Of a stretch of DNA of 64,000 bases, positions 8,483-16,609 are shown piece after piece (position 1 is the first letter of the stretch; each line of letters opens with the position of its first letter). Source of the DNA: Paenibacillus sinopodophylli. GTDB lineage: Bacteria > Bacillota > Bacilli > Paenibacillales > Paenibacillaceae. The position numbers and the translations under genes were made by a program. The stretch is taken from assembly GCF_005930355.1 (NCBI RefSeq), contig NZ_VDBO01000019.1:1-64000 (forward strand). The letters run 5' to 3'. The notes beneath the pieces were generated by a model. That model did not search any database. It saw only the letters and a list, made by a program, of their open reading frames with translations, and was not told where the DNA came from.

Positions 8483-8610
8483 CCTTATTTTTATTTGGAC
8501 AGCAAATAAGGTGCAAAGCCAATTATTAGAACTGATAAATGCTTACTTGGGCGACTCTCATCTAGTCCAGCCCATGCAAAATATCGCCTCCAATTCAGGC
8601 TTTGCATGGG
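8483..8610 (-). promoter_or_regulatory. Candidate translational-attenuation leader of the FusB-type gene
   Basis: Two hairpins lie in the leader. The distal one pairs CCCATGCAAA (8601-8610 side) with TTTGCATGGG (8571-8580 side, minus-strand reading) around a 20-base loop that contains GGAGG. The proximal one pairs CCTTATTT with AAATAAGG (8511-8483) and covers the AAGGGG of the FusB-type gene. Two small upstream frames fit: ATG 8575 (MGWTR, ends 8558) and ATG 8607 (38 residues, ends 8491). The stop of the second lies in the loop of the proximal hairpin. Translating it would open the hairpin. This is inference from structure alone. Confidence 0.45.
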
Positions 8611-8611
8611 T

Positions 8612-8933
8612 CCTTTCCAATCTGGCAAGCGCTGATTGCCATCACTATCACATCCTGTTCGCTGTAATGGGGATATTATACCCGAATCATTCTTTAAAAT
8701 ATAGGGAGAACGAATATCGAAAGCCGAACGGGGTTGTGGCATTTTGCTGTTCCATGGCCTTTAGCCATCGCCCTCGTATCATTTTATAAAAAATTAATTA
8801 TTGTTATTTACTTGTTTATTTCTATTAAACAGTAGTTAATAAAGATGGGGTATGATACTCGTTAGACTCTATCCAACATGCTGTGAAATTCGTAGTATTG
8901 GGATTGTTAATTTAAATGATATAGAGGGATATT
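8612..8933. other. Intergenic region between the FusB leader and the sensor kinase
   Basis: Must hold the divergent promoters of both genes. A+T-rich near 8790-8850. No further gene is supported; frames crossing here are short and lack ribosome binding sites. Confidence 0.45.
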
Positions 8934-10385
8934 ATGTCGATTCGTGCTCGTTTATTGTTATCTTATATTCTGATGTCTTTCCTGCCATTGATACTCGTAG
9001 CCGTTGCATTGTACATCGTTTTGAATGCTTTTGTTGGTGAATTTATTGGCCGCTACAACCTTAACTTCAGCCATAATAATAATCCCTTTAAGGTCATGAT
9101 GACGAAACAAAAAGAGGTATTCACCGATATGAAGCTGAAAGCTTCTACAAGCCCAGATCAGTTGCTGCTCGAACCATCTCTGCTTGAGGGTTGGGATAGC
9201 CAGCTTAAAAAAATCAACATGGGCATCGTTCTTCAACAAAACAATCAATTGGTCTATGCTTCGCCTTCTTTGAATAAAGCGGAGGTTGTGGAAGCCTTCG
9301 ATCAATATGACAGATCCGGCAGCTTTGCTGATTATTTTTATATTTCAAACAGCTACCAATTTCAATACAAGGACCAAGGCGAGGGCCGTTTTTACATCGT
9401 GACGGATATCGGGCCTCTATCTGAATTTATCGGAAAATACGTTGTGATTACCGTTTTGTTATTGGTTTTTATTCTCTTACTAACGAATGGTGCGCTAACT
9501 TACTTTGTATTTCGAAGTACCGTTACCCCTTTAAAAGCCTTGCGACGCGCCGTTGACCAGATCAAAGATGGCAACTTGGACTCCGCTGTGAATTTTAAAA
9601 AAGATGAAATTGGCGGGTTGTTTCAAGCCTTTGAAGAAATGCGAGAGCAATTAAAGCATTCGATTGGCATGCAACTGCAATATGAGGAAAATCGGAAGGA
9701 ACTCATCTCGAACATTTCACATGACTTAAAAACGCCAATAGCAAGTATTAAAGGTTATGTAGAAGGGATATTGGATGGAGTAGCTGACAACCCGGACAAG
9801 ATGGATAAGTACATCAGAACCATCTATGCAAAAACGAAGGATATGGATCGTTTGATTAATGAATTATTTATGCTATCCAAGCTGGATATGGGGAAAATTC
9901 CGTTTTATTTTGAAAAAGTGAACATTATTGAATTTCTTGAGGATTGTACGGAAGAGATGCAATTTGTGTTGAACGAAAAAGCGATAACACTTTCATTGGA
10001 GCTATCAACAAACGAGGCTGTTCTCATTATGGGGGACCGTGAAAAGCTCAAGCGTGCTATCAGCAATATTTTAGACAATGCCGTAAAATATATGGATAAA
10101 GAATGGGGAACCATTCGGATTCGAGTAGCTGAAGAAAGCGAATGGGTCCAACTACGGTTTGAGGATAATGGTCAGGGAATGCAGCAGAACGAGCTTCCTC
10201 ATATTTTCGAACGATTTTATCGATCCGACCTATCCAGAAGCTCAGAGACGGGCGGCAGTGGTCTGGGGCTGGCTATCGTCAAACAAATTATTGAAGAACA
10301 TGGTGGAGAAGTACAGGCAGCAAGCGAAATTGGGGTCGGCACAAGTATAGCGATTAGGCTAAGGAAGGTGATGAGACTTGAGTAG
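8934..10385 (+). CDS. Sensor histidine kinase, two membrane segments, HAMP
   Basis: A 483-residue kinase. Membrane segments lie at about residues 9-33 and 168-190, enclosing a roughly 135-residue extracellular sensor domain. HAMP follows (about 190-243, TPLKALRRAVDQI), then the phosphoacceptor H263 in SHDLKTPIAS, then N (ISNILDNAVKY), G1 (FEDNGQG), F (IFERFYR) and G2 (GGSGLGLAIVK) boxes. It should autophosphorylate and pass phosphate to the regulator whose TTG start overlaps its end by 8 bases. GAGGG precedes the ATG. The signal is unknown; the next gene downstream is a membrane DJ-1/PfpI protein that may be its target. Confidence 0.93.
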   Translation: MSIRARLLLSYILMSFLPLILVAVALYIVLNAFVGEFIGRYNLNFSHNNNPFKVMMTKQKEVFTDMKLKASTSPDQLLLEPSLLEGWDSQLKKINMGIVLQQNNQLVYASPSLNKAEVVEAFDQYDRSGSFADYFYISNSYQFQYKDQGEGRFYIVTDIGPLSEFIGKYVVITVLLLVFILLLTNGALTYFVFRSTVTPLKALRRAVDQIKDGNLDSAVNFKKDEIGGLFQAFEEMREQLKHSIGMQLQYEENRKELISNISHDLKTPIASIKGYVEGILDGVADNPDKMDKYIRTIYAKTKDMDRLINELFMLSKLDMGKIPFYFEKVNIIEFLEDCTEEMQFVLNEKAITLSLELSTNEAVLIMGDREKLKRAISNILDNAVKYMDKEWGTIRIRVAEESEWVQLRFEDNGQGMQQNELPHIFERFYRSDLSRSSETGGSGLGLAIVKQIIEEHGGEVQAASEIGVGTSIAIRLRKVMRLE

Positions 10386-11061
10386 AATTTTAATTATAGA
10401 AGATGAAAAAAGCATAGCTGAGCTGGAACGGGATTATTTGGAAATAAACGGGTATGAGGTGGATGTTGAGCATAGCGGCGATCAAGGATTAATTCGTGCT
10501 TTACAGGAGTCCTACGATTTAATTATTCTTGATGTCATGCTGCCCAAAGTAGATGGATTTGAAATTTGCCGAAAAATACGCAGCGAAAAAAACACACCGA
10601 TTATTCTGATCTCTTCTAAAACGGAGGACATTGATAAAGTCCGTGGACTCGGCCTGGGCGCCGACGACTATATGGTTAAGCCCTTTAGCCCAAGTGAAAT
10701 GGTGGCACGAGTGAAGTCGCATATCGCACGTTATGAGCGCTTTCTAGGAAAACAGCAGAATGAAGAAATTAGTCTAGGCAGCCTCCGGATCGATAAAATG
10801 TCGAGAAGAGTATATTTGAATGAAACAGAGGTGACGTTTACGACGAAGGAGTTCGACCTTCTAGCCTTTCTGGCAGCAAACCCGAATCGTGTTTATAGCA
10901 AGGAGCAATTGTTCGATCGGATTTGGGGCTCCGACTCTCTGGGGGATCATAACACGGTAGCGGTACACATCCGTAAAGTACGTGAGAAAATCGAGCCGGA
11001 CAGCTCCAATCCACAATACATTGAGACGATATGGGGCGCGGGTTATAGGGCTAGGCCGTAA
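10378..11061 (+). CDS. OmpR/PhoB-type response regulator
   Basis: 227 residues. Receiver domain 1-118 with acidic pocket E8-D9, phosphoacceptor D52 in LIILDVMLPK and switch lysine in YMVKPFSP. A winged-helix DNA-binding domain of the Trans_reg_C type fills 130-226 and ends in ETIWGAGYRARP. The TTG start at 10378 overlaps the kinase stop and has GGTGAT upstream, a typical coupled start. Partner of the kinase just upstream. A terminator follows at once. Confidence 0.94.
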   Translation: MSRILIIEDEKSIAELERDYLEINGYEVDVEHSGDQGLIRALQESYDLIILDVMLPKVDGFEICRKIRSEKNTPIILISSKTEDIDKVRGLGLGADDYMVKPFSPSEMVARVKSHIARYERFLGKQQNEEISLGSLRIDKMSRRVYLNETEVTFTTKEFDLLAFLAANPNRVYSKEQLFDRIWGSDSLGDHNTVAVHIRKVREKIEPDSSNPQYIETIWGAGYRARP

Positions 11062-11082
11062 TCAATCATGTATGCTTCACTA

Positions 11083-11117
11083 GACTTCCAGCGTAATGAG
11101 CTGGGGGTCTTTTTTTG
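11083..11117 (+). terminator. Terminator of the two-component operon
   Basis: GACTTCCAGC and GCTGGGGGTC pair (with two G-U pairs) around a 7-base loop, followed by seven T residues. Confidence 0.8.
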
Positions 11118-11259
11118 TTACTTTTATTCAAAAATGTTTATCAAAATTTAATACATGATTATTTTATAGATCAATGATCTTTAGCGGCAGATAATCTGGC
11201 ACAGTTAGAATTATAAATATAGAAATGATAACCGCATACACAAAAGGAGAAATCAAAAA

Positions 11260-12606
11260 ATGAAAAAGATTGTACGTATTGTTGTTTATTTCTTAGCCTT
11301 TGTCCTTCCGCCTGTCGTTGCGGGATTAGCGAGTATTAGCAGTTTGCCGAAGGCCGGCAGCTTTGACGTACAGATGTCGGCAGAAGTGATTGCCAGAAAT
11401 GCAACGCCTCCTGTGTATGACTCGAAAAAGCCAACAGTAGCCATCATGCTTGGTGATGAAAAAACCGAGGCAATCGACTTTATGGCGCCTTACCAGTTGT
11501 TTGCAGCATCTGAGGCATTTAACGTTTATGCAATAGCTCCTGAAAAACGGCCCACTACGCTAACAGGAGGACTGAAAGTGATGCCTCACTATTCCTATGA
11601 CGAGCTTGATGAGATGCTAAAGAAGGAGCCGGATGTCATTGTTATCCCGTTCATCCCTCCAGGATCGGAGAAGGGGCAGCAAGCGGTGCATGATTATTTG
11701 TTAAAGCATTCAAGCGAAAAAACGATATTACTGTCGATCTGCAACGGAGCAGAAAATTTGGCAAGTACAGGCTTGTTGGATGGATTGTCGGCGACGACCC
11801 ACTGGGGAGATATTAACGGAGTAGAAAAAAAATATCCTCAGGTAAACTGGGTTCGAGGACTGAGATATGTGGATTCGGGTCATATCGTTAACTCTTCTGG
11901 GCTTAGCTCTGGTATAGATGCATCACTTTACGTAATAGCTAAATTCGCCGGTGAAGATACCTCCAAGAAATTGGCCAAGAGCATCAATTACCCGACTTAT
12001 CATTTTGTTGACCACCCTCAGATGGAGCAATATAAGCTGCAACTAAGCGATGCCTATGTTTATTTGAACTATGCATTTAAGAAGAAGGAACAAACCGGCG
12101 TACTGCTCTATCAAGGAATGGATGAGCTCTCGTTGATTACATTGTTTGATACCTATCCGGCGACCGGAACGACTCGTCTAATCACAATTGCCGACTCCAT
12201 GGAACCGATTCAAACTAAACATCATCTTTATCTCTTTGCTCAGTATGATTATGCAAGTGCGCCAAAAGTTGACCGAATGCTGCTGGCCGGGGCTGAGGCG
12301 AAAGCTTTAGCAGACACCGACATTAGACATTGGAACACCAAAAACACAAACACGGAATTGGTTTATCTTAACGCTGATGCCCCTGAACGTTACGTTTTGG
12401 AACCGATATTAGAGGACTTGGCGAAACATACGGATGTTTTGACTGCAAAGTATGCCGCCAGAAGATTGGAATACAGAGGCGATGACATGCATTTGGCAGG
12501 AAGTTTTATATCACTGGGCATCCTGTTAAAACCATTGCTGATTGGATTGGTGGCTTTGTTGCTTGTTATTTATTTACTCCACTTCCGCAGATCGAAAACA
12601 AAATAA
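11260..12606 (+). CDS. Membrane-bound DJ-1/PfpI superfamily protein
   Basis: 448 residues. An N-terminal hydrophobic segment (about 6-26) and a C-terminal one (about 420-442) flank a large domain facing out or lying on the membrane. Residues about 60-245 are a class I glutamine-amidotransferase-like fold, with the nucleophile-elbow cysteine C161 in LSICNGAENLAS and THWGDI after it, the arrangement seen in AraC-type GATase1 regulators. No DNA-binding domain is present. Residues 250-410 look like a second, degenerate copy of the fold (GVLLYQGMDELSLITLFDTYP). AAGGAG is 9 bases before the ATG. It follows a two-component system from which it is separated by a terminator. Function unknown; a sensing or peptidase-like role is possible. 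Confidence 0.85.
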   Translation: MKKIVRIVVYFLAFVLPPVVAGLASISSLPKAGSFDVQMSAEVIARNATPPVYDSKKPTVAIMLGDEKTEAIDFMAPYQLFAASEAFNVYAIAPEKRPTTLTGGLKVMPHYSYDELDEMLKKEPDVIVIPFIPPGSEKGQQAVHDYLLKHSSEKTILLSICNGAENLASTGLLDGLSATTHWGDINGVEKKYPQVNWVRGLRYVDSGHIVNSSGLSSGIDASLYVIAKFAGEDTSKKLAKSINYPTYHFVDHPQMEQYKLQLSDAYVYLNYAFKKKEQTGVLLYQGMDELSLITLFDTYPATGTTRLITIADSMEPIQTKHHLYLFAQYDYASAPKVDRMLLAGAEAKALADTDIRHWNTKNTNTELVYLNADAPERYVLEPILEDLAKHTDVLTAKYAARRLEYRGDDMHLAGSFISLGILLKPLLIGLVALLLVIYLLHFRRSKTK

Positions 12607-12653
12607 TGCATAGCTGCTGCAGCGAGCAAAAAGCGTAATATCATCCGTTCAAT

Positions 12654-12690
12654 GAGAACCGAATTGGCCTCTGTCATTTCGGTTCTCTTC
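12654..12690 (+). terminator. Terminator after the DJ-1/PfpI gene
   Basis: GAGAACCGAA (12654-12663) pairs with TTCGGTTCTC (12678-12687), followed by TTCGT. It lies between convergent genes. Confidence 0.65.
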
Positions 12691-12728
12691 GTATGGGCAT
12701 GACCGTTCATCAACTACTCGATTAATGA

Positions 12729-13175
12729 CTATCTCGCAAAAATAATATAATCTAAGCCCACTGGTTCAAAACCATTTGCTCGAATTCGCGAGTTAATCTG
12801 TCCTCGGTGATACTGGCCATGTAGAGCTACATGAACTAAAATATCTCGTATGGAAGTCTTAAACGCTATGCCTTTACTATTTGAGTATGATACTAATTTA
12901 TCTATATCGATCTTTTCTAATTCCGTGAGTAGGTTTCTGAAGTCTTCCTCGTTTTGTTTAACAAGCTTTGTACACTCTTGGAGGTCACCATCAGACCAGA
13001 TCGGCAAATGTGAACTGTCCTTTTCTCTGAGTCTTGCAATCCACACTCGTTCGGCATTCAGAATATGTGAAAATAAACGCACCTGCTGGCTCTCAACATC
13101 TATATTTTGCAAAGTTTCTAGAATACGTTGATTAGCCCAATGAAGATGTTCATACATCTTTTGAATGGTTTGCAA
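12729..13175 (-). CDS. DinB family protein
   Basis: 148 residues, a four-helix bundle of the DinB/YfiT type. The three metal-binding histidines are visible: SHIL near residue 37, and LHGQYHRGQ near 118-122. Members are often thiol-dependent transferases or stress proteins, but many have no known substrate. The start has a modest ribosome binding site (GGCGAG). It lies 30 bases downstream of the alkylation-repair gene on the same strand, so the two probably form an operon for damage response. Confidence 0.85.
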   Translation of the reverse strand: MQTIQKMYEHLHWANQRILETLQNIDVESQQVRLFSHILNAERVWIARLREKDSSHLPIWSDGDLQECTKLVKQNEEDFRNLLTELEKIDIDKLVSYSNSKGIAFKTSIRDILVHVALHGQYHRGQINSRIRANGFEPVGLDYIIFAR

Positions 13176-13205
13176 TAGACTCGCCTCCTGATTGCATTCA
13201 ATCGT

Positions 13206-13913
13206 TTAACACCTTACATGCTTGCGTTTGAAGCCAATCCGCCCTTTATCTACTGCATTTTGAATGTTATCGGTAGCGGATATGAACTTGCTTTTTGCCT
13301 TGTCTCGGTTAACTTCAACTGGGCCAACTGCCTTTGCGGTCTCGGCTGCCTTATTATGGAGTGGCAAATAGGATACCCCTACTGTGTAAATAAAATTATT
13401 CATGGAATATTTCGCTCGTTCGGGAGCATCATGAATCGTATTTTGCGCCATTTCAAGCATACCAGCGAGCTTATTTTCAGAAAACTCGCTATCCGGTCGA
13501 TTACCTAATAGCCAACAGTAACAACTCCAACCCGCCGACATTTTCAGCTCTTCACCGCTTGCAATCCATTTATCGGCAACTTCTTGTGCAATATCTGCTT
13601 CTGCCAAGGTTACTGCCACTACAAAATCAGACAGCATATAAAAATATGCCGACTCGATCCAACGATCAAAATCAGCTGCAGTCATTGCTTTTGGATCTGC
13701 AATTACGCCTGCAAAGTACATGGCATCGTAGTTCCCCGTCGCATAAAGCTGCTCAGCCAAAGGCTGATTTATTTTAATGATCTTAGACATTGGCTTCATT
13801 GCGCCAGTAGCTACACCAAATACAGGTTCGTTCGCGCCGTTAGACATGTATATTTTCTTCGTTCTTTCCTTACCGAGAGCTTCAAGCTCTTGCATAACCA
13901 TTTCGTAATTCAT
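13206..13913 (-). CDS. DNA alkylation repair-like HEAT-repeat protein
   Basis: 235 residues, all-helical. The opening MQELEALGKERTKKIYMSNG and the later PVFGVATGAMKPM, AGVIADPKAMT, YMLSDF and GWSCYCWLLG segments match the AlkD-related 'DNA alkylation repair protein' group common in Paenibacillaceae. AlkD enzymes excise N3- and N7-alkylated bases. This subgroup is more distant, so glycosylase activity is not certain. The conserved tail GRIGFKRKHVRC is present, so the gene is complete. GAAGTG precedes the ATG. DinB lies just downstream. Confidence 0.82.
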   Translation of the reverse strand: MNYEMVMQELEALGKERTKKIYMSNGANEPVFGVATGAMKPMSKIIKINQPLAEQLYATGNYDAMYFAGVIADPKAMTAADFDRWIESAYFYMLSDFVVAVTLAEADIAQEVADKWIASGEELKMSAGWSCYCWLLGNRPDSEFSENKLAGMLEMAQNTIHDAPERAKYSMNNFIYTVGVSYLPLHNKAAETAKAVGPVEVNRDKAKSKFISATDNIQNAVDKGRIGFKRKHVRC

Positions 13914-13999
13914 CGCTCAGCACTTCCTTATTCGAAGGATTTCGTCCATTTTATCAAAGACAATTGTTCACATGTAATCTTATCTCTATTCTTCAATTA

Positions 14000-14509
14000 T
14001 CAATCCTCTTGCAAACAAATTTCAACAAATTCAAATAAACTTTTCGCCTCTACAGAACGATTTCCCCAATCATGCCAAAAGTAGAGTACTTGCCCCACGA
14101 CTCCCGCTTCTGCTGGATCTGTATCTATGCAGAGATAATCTCCGCCGCCATTTTCTGCAATTGGAATCCATTTGGAATGCCATAGCACTGGTTTAATTTC
14201 ACTATCAATGTCCATCTCCATATCATCTGGATCAAACTCTTCCTGCAAAAAACTCCAGTTTTCTATAATTAGTGAGATAGGTGAGAGCGTTAGGTTTCTT
14301 AAAAAAGAACTACCTCCCACTGCACCATTTTGTATGCTATAAAAACTTTTCAACTCTTCAGGAAATGTAATGCCAAGAGTACGCTCGATTAAATGAAAAT
14401 CCTCATCTGCTGCACCCGACAGTAACTGCAAAGATTGTTTGAAGTCTACTTCTCGCTCTGATCCTCTATTAATGATGCGCGTCCACAGAAACACAGCTTG
14501 ATTGAGCAT
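14000..14509 (-). CDS. SMI1/KNR4 (SUKH) family protein
   Basis: 169 residues from ATG 14509, which has GGAGG 8 bases upstream; an ATG five codons earlier overlaps that ribosome binding site. The fold pattern is clear: AADEDFHLIERTLGITFPEELKSFY near the N-terminus, then NGAVGG, WIPIAENGGGDYLCID and a C-terminal SLFEFVEICLQ. SUKH proteins are often immunity proteins for polymorphic toxins, or housekeeping protein-interaction modules. No toxin gene is nearby, so the role here is open. Confidence 0.85.
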   Translation of the reverse strand: MLNQAVFLWTRIINRGSEREVDFKQSLQLLSGAADEDFHLIERTLGITFPEELKSFYSIQNGAVGGSSFLRNLTLSPISLIIENWSFLQEEFDPDDMEMDIDSEIKPVLWHSKWIPIAENGGGDYLCIDTDPAEAGVVGQVLYFWHDWGNRSVEAKSLFEFVEICLQED

Positions 14510-14643
14510 GCCTTTACCCTCCATTTTTCCATACTAATATTTTATTTCATTGAGAACTCCATTTGAATGGTGGCAACCTTTTCTTGAGCAGTCCGTTTAT
14601 AATGAGGTAAAGTGAATATATGGAAATTAGAGGAGGTTCATCC

Positions 14644-16023
14644 ATGCAAAGAAAATTGATTCTTCGGACCGTTCTTACTGCTTCTGCCTTACTCATTGCG
14701 ATTCAAATTGGACAACCAGCAGGTAATATAGGAATTAGCCACGTGTATGCTGAGAAACCTGTTATATCCATTGGTATAGGTAACGTAGGAATTCAGACAC
14801 CGATTGTCCAGCCAACTTGGTCCGCACAAGTCGATAAGTGGGATGACTATTATCTTACTTCTAACTATACAACAACGGGTGAGGGCAAGATTTTTACGTT
14901 AAGAGATCGGAAGCTAATCGCTTTGAACGCTCAGACGGGAAAGACCGTTTGGACTTTTAAAGATGAGATAGATATCATGCGTCCCACATTTGTCTATCGG
15001 GAGGGAAATATTTACGGAACTTTAAGTGACGGGAGTCTCTATGCCCTTTCTGCTACAAGTGGGAAGAAGCTTTGGCAGTCGAGCGTCCGGATTGAAAACC
15101 CAAACGCTATCGAAGTTTTCGGCGATACGTTATATGCCCTCATAGATAATTATACATTTGCGGTCCATGTGAAGACTGGAAAGCAGCTTTGGGTAAACAC
15201 TTGGTCCCCAAAAACGACCGATCCACAACAAGCCTATTACGCTAGTTTAGGAATCATGGATGCAGGAGATGTCGTATTACGCAACATTACCATGTATGAA
15301 GCAGCTCAAACCACTCGTCAACTTAATGCCATCGATAAGAAAACGGGAAAGATTCTTTGGGGTATGAATAATGAAGACACCCCATTCAAGATCGAAGGAG
15401 GACTAGCGTACCTCATTAAAAATAATAATCAACCCCTAGATGAAGATACTGAGCGCAGTATTACATTTACCGTCATTAATGTAAAAACCGGTGAAGTAAA
15501 AGGCAGTCGTATTTACCGCTGGAATGTAAATGACGGTTCTAGCATAGACAATGATACTCGTACCCAAACCTACTTGGATGGGAATGATTTATATATCCAT
15601 CAAAATGAAACGATAGCAAGGTATGATTTTAAAAATTATAAACCGGATGGCAAACCGCTGCAGACTTATAGTAAGCCACACTTTGATCTTAGCTCATATC
15701 CACTTAATAAAGTTCACCGCGGTCGTATTTTGTTCGGTAATACGCAGTATGGTGCACTCTTCAGTATAAAAAAGGTAAACGGACAATACATGAGCTGGAC
15801 TGGGGATAACCCGTCTGCAAAAACTGTGGTCTACGGAAAAGGTGTTTATATGGCCCAGACGGATGGCATCCTGCACGCGGTCGATTTCGATTCAGGCAAA
15901 CCGCAGTTCCGGGTGAAAACAGGTGCGCGTCAATATGAAAATCTATTTAAAGAAGATGGATTCCTCATCATACAGACGCCTGACAAACTAATAGGAGTTA
16001 AATTACCTGCTGCTTTAAAGTAA
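14644..16023 (+). CDS. Secreted PQQ-type beta-propeller repeat protein
   Basis: 459 residues from ATG 14644, which has AGAGGAGG 8 bases upstream. An N-terminal signal peptide (KLILRTVLTASALLIAIQIG) ends near residue 36. The body is a chain of PQQ/WD40-like blades with the recurring pattern L-x-A-x-x-x-TGK-x-x-W (LNAQTGKTVWTFK, LSATSGKKLWQSS, VHVKTGKQLWVN, IDKKTGKILWG). BamB-like propellers are protein-interaction scaffolds; in a Gram-positive it would sit outside the membrane. No quinone-dehydrogenase active site is visible. It stands alone between convergent and divergent neighbours. Confidence 0.85.
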   Translation: MQRKLILRTVLTASALLIAIQIGQPAGNIGISHVYAEKPVISIGIGNVGIQTPIVQPTWSAQVDKWDDYYLTSNYTTTGEGKIFTLRDRKLIALNAQTGKTVWTFKDEIDIMRPTFVYREGNIYGTLSDGSLYALSATSGKKLWQSSVRIENPNAIEVFGDTLYALIDNYTFAVHVKTGKQLWVNTWSPKTTDPQQAYYASLGIMDAGDVVLRNITMYEAAQTTRQLNAIDKKTGKILWGMNNEDTPFKIEGGLAYLIKNNNQPLDEDTERSITFTVINVKTGEVKGSRIYRWNVNDGSSIDNDTRTQTYLDGNDLYIHQNETIARYDFKNYKPDGKPLQTYSKPHFDLSSYPLNKVHRGRILFGNTQYGALFSIKKVNGQYMSWTGDNPSAKTVVYGKGVYMAQTDGILHAVDFDSGKPQFRVKTGARQYENLFKEDGFLIIQTPDKLIGVKLPAALK

Positions 16024-16038
16024 TTTAGCAATCACTAG

Positions 16039-16068
16039 GGAGCAGTTGCGATAATAAACTACTGCTCC
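16039..16068 (+). terminator. Weak hairpin after the propeller gene
   Basis: GGAGCAGT (16039-16046) pairs with ACTGCTCC (16061-16068). There is no T-tract, so it is a possible terminator only. Confidence 0.4.
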
Positions 16069-16133
16069 GTAGTTAAGAAACTATAATTTTTCATCCAAGC
16101 ATAATGCTACCCCTATTAAAAATATAAACCGTC

Positions 16134-16370
16134 TTACTTTTTCCGTATTTTTCTTACTATTAAGATGCAGATCGAGTACAGCAAAAATGTGAATAAAGCT
16201 CCAATCAGATGAACAAGCCATGTGTAATGGAAAACGATAAAGTAACTGTCTTGATACTGAAAATCCTCAGCCGGCTTCGAAATCATATACCCGGAAAGTA
16301 GAAAGATAAGGTAAGGGGCAAATAGGCTAAGCGCAATTCCCAATAAGGTTTGCTTCTTTGAAAACTTCAT
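16134..16370 (-). CDS. Small two-span membrane protein
   Basis: 78 residues from ATG 16370 (KFSKKQTLLGIALS). Two hydrophobic stretches, about residues 10-30 and 48-68, are joined by an acidic loop (PAEDFQYQD), and the protein ends in a basic tail (VRKIRKK), which predicts both ends inside. ATGs at 16406 and 16421 in the same frame are alternatives and none has a good ribosome binding site. No family recognised. Confidence 0.55.
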   Translation of the reverse strand: MKFSKKQTLLGIALSLFAPYLIFLLSGYMISKPAEDFQYQDSYFIVFHYTWLVHLIGALFTFLLYSICILIVRKIRKK

Positions 16371-16609
16371 GTCATGACATCCAGTCTGATTATATGGGTA
16401 CATCATGCTGTACCTACGCATCTATTAACATTATTATAATTGCGAACTTCGCATGAAGCGACCTACTTCCTGATTTTCATTCATACGAAAGCCATCTTTG
16501 ATGATACGAATGTTTTGAATATGTTCAGAACCGCCCTGTTATACTGTCGAGTAAGCCAGACTTATGTCGAATAAGCTGGAATATGTTCAACAAGATGGGG
16601 GATGCAGGA

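Noticed and set aside
8491-8742. An 83-codon minus-strand frame upstream of the FusB-type gene as a full gene
   Set aside because: No ribosome binding site at its start and no protein family; only its last 38 codons are considered, as a possible leader.
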